From assembly GCF_002761755.1 (NCBI RefSeq), contig NZ_PEOG01000032.1, forward strand, positions 1-61,475: a stretch of 61,475 nucleotides of DNA, written 5' to 3'. Both the position numbers and the translations under genes were made by a program. A model generated the notes under the pieces. That model saw nothing but the letters and a program-made list of their open reading frames with translations. It had not been told where the DNA came from and ran no database searches. Source of the DNA: Roseateles chitinivorans. Its GTDB lineage: Bacteria > Pseudomonadota > Gammaproteobacteria > Burkholderiales > Burkholderiaceae_C. Numbering within the stretch: the first letter of the stretch is position 1; every line of letters starts with the position of its first letter. Shown here piece after piece: positions 60,372 through 61,475 of this stretch.

Positions 60372-61346
60372 GTGCCGGCAGCAGCCCTGCTCGGCATGGG
60401 GCTGGTCCATCGCCTGCCGGTCCTGCCCGGGATCCAGGCGTGGCAGGCCTGGGGCGCGTGCGTCGCGGTGCTCGCCTTGTCGATGGCGATCCCGCTCGCG
60501 TGGCCCGGAGGTCGCGCGGACGGGACCGCTGGCCGGGGCGACTGCCGCTGGCGTCGCTGGCCGCGCCACTGGTTCGCCTGGGCGCTGATGGCGGCGCTGG
60601 CCGGCTCGGGCCTGACCGCGCAGCGCGCCGCCTGGCGCATGGCGGAGGTCCTGCCCGCGGCACGCGAGGGTCAGGCCATGACCCTCGCCGGCCGGGTGGC
60701 CAGCCTGCCGCAGCGGACCACCGGACTGGGCGGTGCGGAGGGCTGGCGATTCATCCTCGCGGCCGATGCGGCGGCGGTCGCGGCGGGAGCGCCGTCGCGG
60801 CTGCTGCTGTCCTGCTACCAGATGCCCGAGGCGCCGCGCGCCGGCGAGCGGTGGCGGCTGACACTCAAGCTGCGCCGCCCGCACGGGCTGCTGAATCCGC
60901 ATGGTTTCGACCAGGCGTTGTGGATGCTCGAACAGGACCTGCCCGCCGCCGCGAGCTGCCGTGGCCAGGGGCAACAGCGACTGTCCCGGGCGGCGCCGGG
61001 CCTGGACGCGCTGCGGCAGTCGCTGCGCGACGCGATCGACCGCCAGCTCGGCGAGACGCGCGACCGGCGCGGCGCCGGCGTGCTGGCCGCCTTGAGCCTG
61101 GGCGACCAGGGCGCCGTCAGCGCGGCCGACTGGGCGCTCTATCGCGACACCGGTGTCGCCCATCTGCTCAGCGTCAGCGGCCTGCATGTGACCATGTTCG
61201 CGTGGATCGCCGGCGCGGCGGCCGGCTGGGCGTGGCGGCGCAGCGCGCGCCTGTGCTTGTGGCTGCCCGCGCCGCGCGCGGCGATGTGGCTCGGCGTCGC
61301 CGCGGCCGGTGGCTATGCGCTGTTCTCCGGCTGGGGCGTGCCGCCG
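60372..61346 (+). CDS. comEC: ComEC/Rec2 DNA-uptake channel protein, truncated at right
   Basis: The N-terminal about 325 residues of a ComEC/Rec2-type protein, which forms the inner-membrane channel for transforming DNA. The frame reads ALLGMGLVHRLPVLPG early, DLPAAASCRGQGQQ in the soluble domain and DTGVAHLLSVSGLHVTMFAW, then GYALFSGWGVP. After GVP the normal continuation (GVPAQRT type) is replaced by PHGPRDRQDDRDG, and the frame runs on into purB sequence without stop. The start is uncertain: GTG at 60372 or ATG at 60396, with no Shine-Dalgarno for either. Divergent from ridA. Confidence 0.8.
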
Positions 61347-61347
61347 C

Positions 61348-61475
61348 ATGGACCGCGTGATCGCCAAGATGACCGAGATGGCGCAGGCGCACGCGGCCGC
61401 GCCGATGCTCAGCCGCACGCACGGCCAGACGGCCAGCCCCACGACGGTGGGCAAGGAGATCGCCAACGTCGTCGC
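61348..61475 (+). pseudogene. purB: Internal fragment of adenylosuccinate lyase (purB), abutting comEC
   Basis: The last 128 bases encode, in a frame one base off from comEC, MDRVIAKMTEMAQAHAAAPM then LSRTHGQTASPTTVGKEIANVV, which is the signature region of adenylosuccinate lyase (SRTHGQ with the active-site His). In PurB this segment lies well inside the protein, so it is a fragment that begins abruptly and runs off the window. The join with comEC is at about 61,338-61,347. Confidence 0.85.

Noticed and set aside
60356..61360. A 334-codon plus-strand frame starting at the ATG 60356
   Set aside because: It is Arg/Gly/Ala-rich shadow. The real ComEC product is in another frame, shown by HLLSVSGLHVTMF near 61,160-61,200.

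Overview
The window is very GC-rich, densely packed bacterial chromosome. Gene content and order point to Burkholderiales (Betaproteobacteria), most likely the Roseateles/Mitsuaria/Rubrivivax/Leptothrix lineage. The basis is recalled gene neighbourhoods (exbB-exbD-lpxK, icd-csp-clpS-clpA, cysS-glycosylase-accA-tilS-lysC-tRNA-Ser, and cco genes next to an FNR-type regulator and hemN), not a database search. Almost every long antisense frame is a high-GC shadow.

Layout. 1-2 kb: exbB, exbD and lpxK on the minus strand. 2-4.8 kb: xseA, sodB and a DUF192 protein. 4.9-15.5 kb: a complete microaerobic respiration block, ccoI-ccoS-ccoNOQP-ccoG plus a small FixH-position membrane protein, an oxygen-sensing FNR-type regulator on the opposite strand, hemN and a SafE-type membrane protein. 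A near-consensus FNR box sits upstream of ccoN with class II spacing, and a degenerate one lies between fnr and hemN. 15.6-20.2 kb: icd, a cold-shock protein, clpS and clpA. 20.2-20.3 kb: a large composite inverted repeat between convergent operons. 20.3-23.7 kb: a minus-strand operon (TPR protein, ppiA, ppiB, lpxH, mtfA) whose last three genes overlap by 4 bases. 23.9-30.7 kb: cysS, an AlkA-like glycosylase, accA, tilS, lysC, tRNA-Ser(GCT) and a PaiB-type protein. 30.8-34.7 kb: ETF-ubiquinone oxidoreductase, an OsmC protein, an SDR and a YceH protein.

From 34.8 kb the content is more accessory: an Ig-like lipoprotein, a membrane hybrid histidine kinase, two cyanophycinase-type peptidases (one cytosolic, one exported) flanking a patatin and small proteins, a B12/radical-SAM protein with unusual cysteine spacing, an HU-type protein, a PAS-LuxR regulator, a PaaI-type thioesterase, and scoAB for ketone-body/3-oxoacid activation.

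48.9-58.1 kb is the least understood part. It holds two tandem copies of a DUF1800 lipoprotein plus a DUF1501 Tat-exported protein, then a LuxR-type regulator and a convergent Tat-exported PhoD-type phosphatase. This looks like a duplicated cell-envelope hydrolase module of unknown substrate. 58.3-60.3 kb: a toxin-first RelE/HTH toxin-antitoxin pair with a clear upstream operator, a glyoxalase-fold protein, dsbB and a RidA protein.

The right edge is abnormal. A comEC gene stops matching its family at about 61,340, and the last roughly 128 bases encode an internal piece of adenylosuccinate lyase (purB) in another frame. This is either a rearrangement or, more likely, a chimeric contig end. No CRISPR array, rRNA, phage or insertion sequence was recognised.
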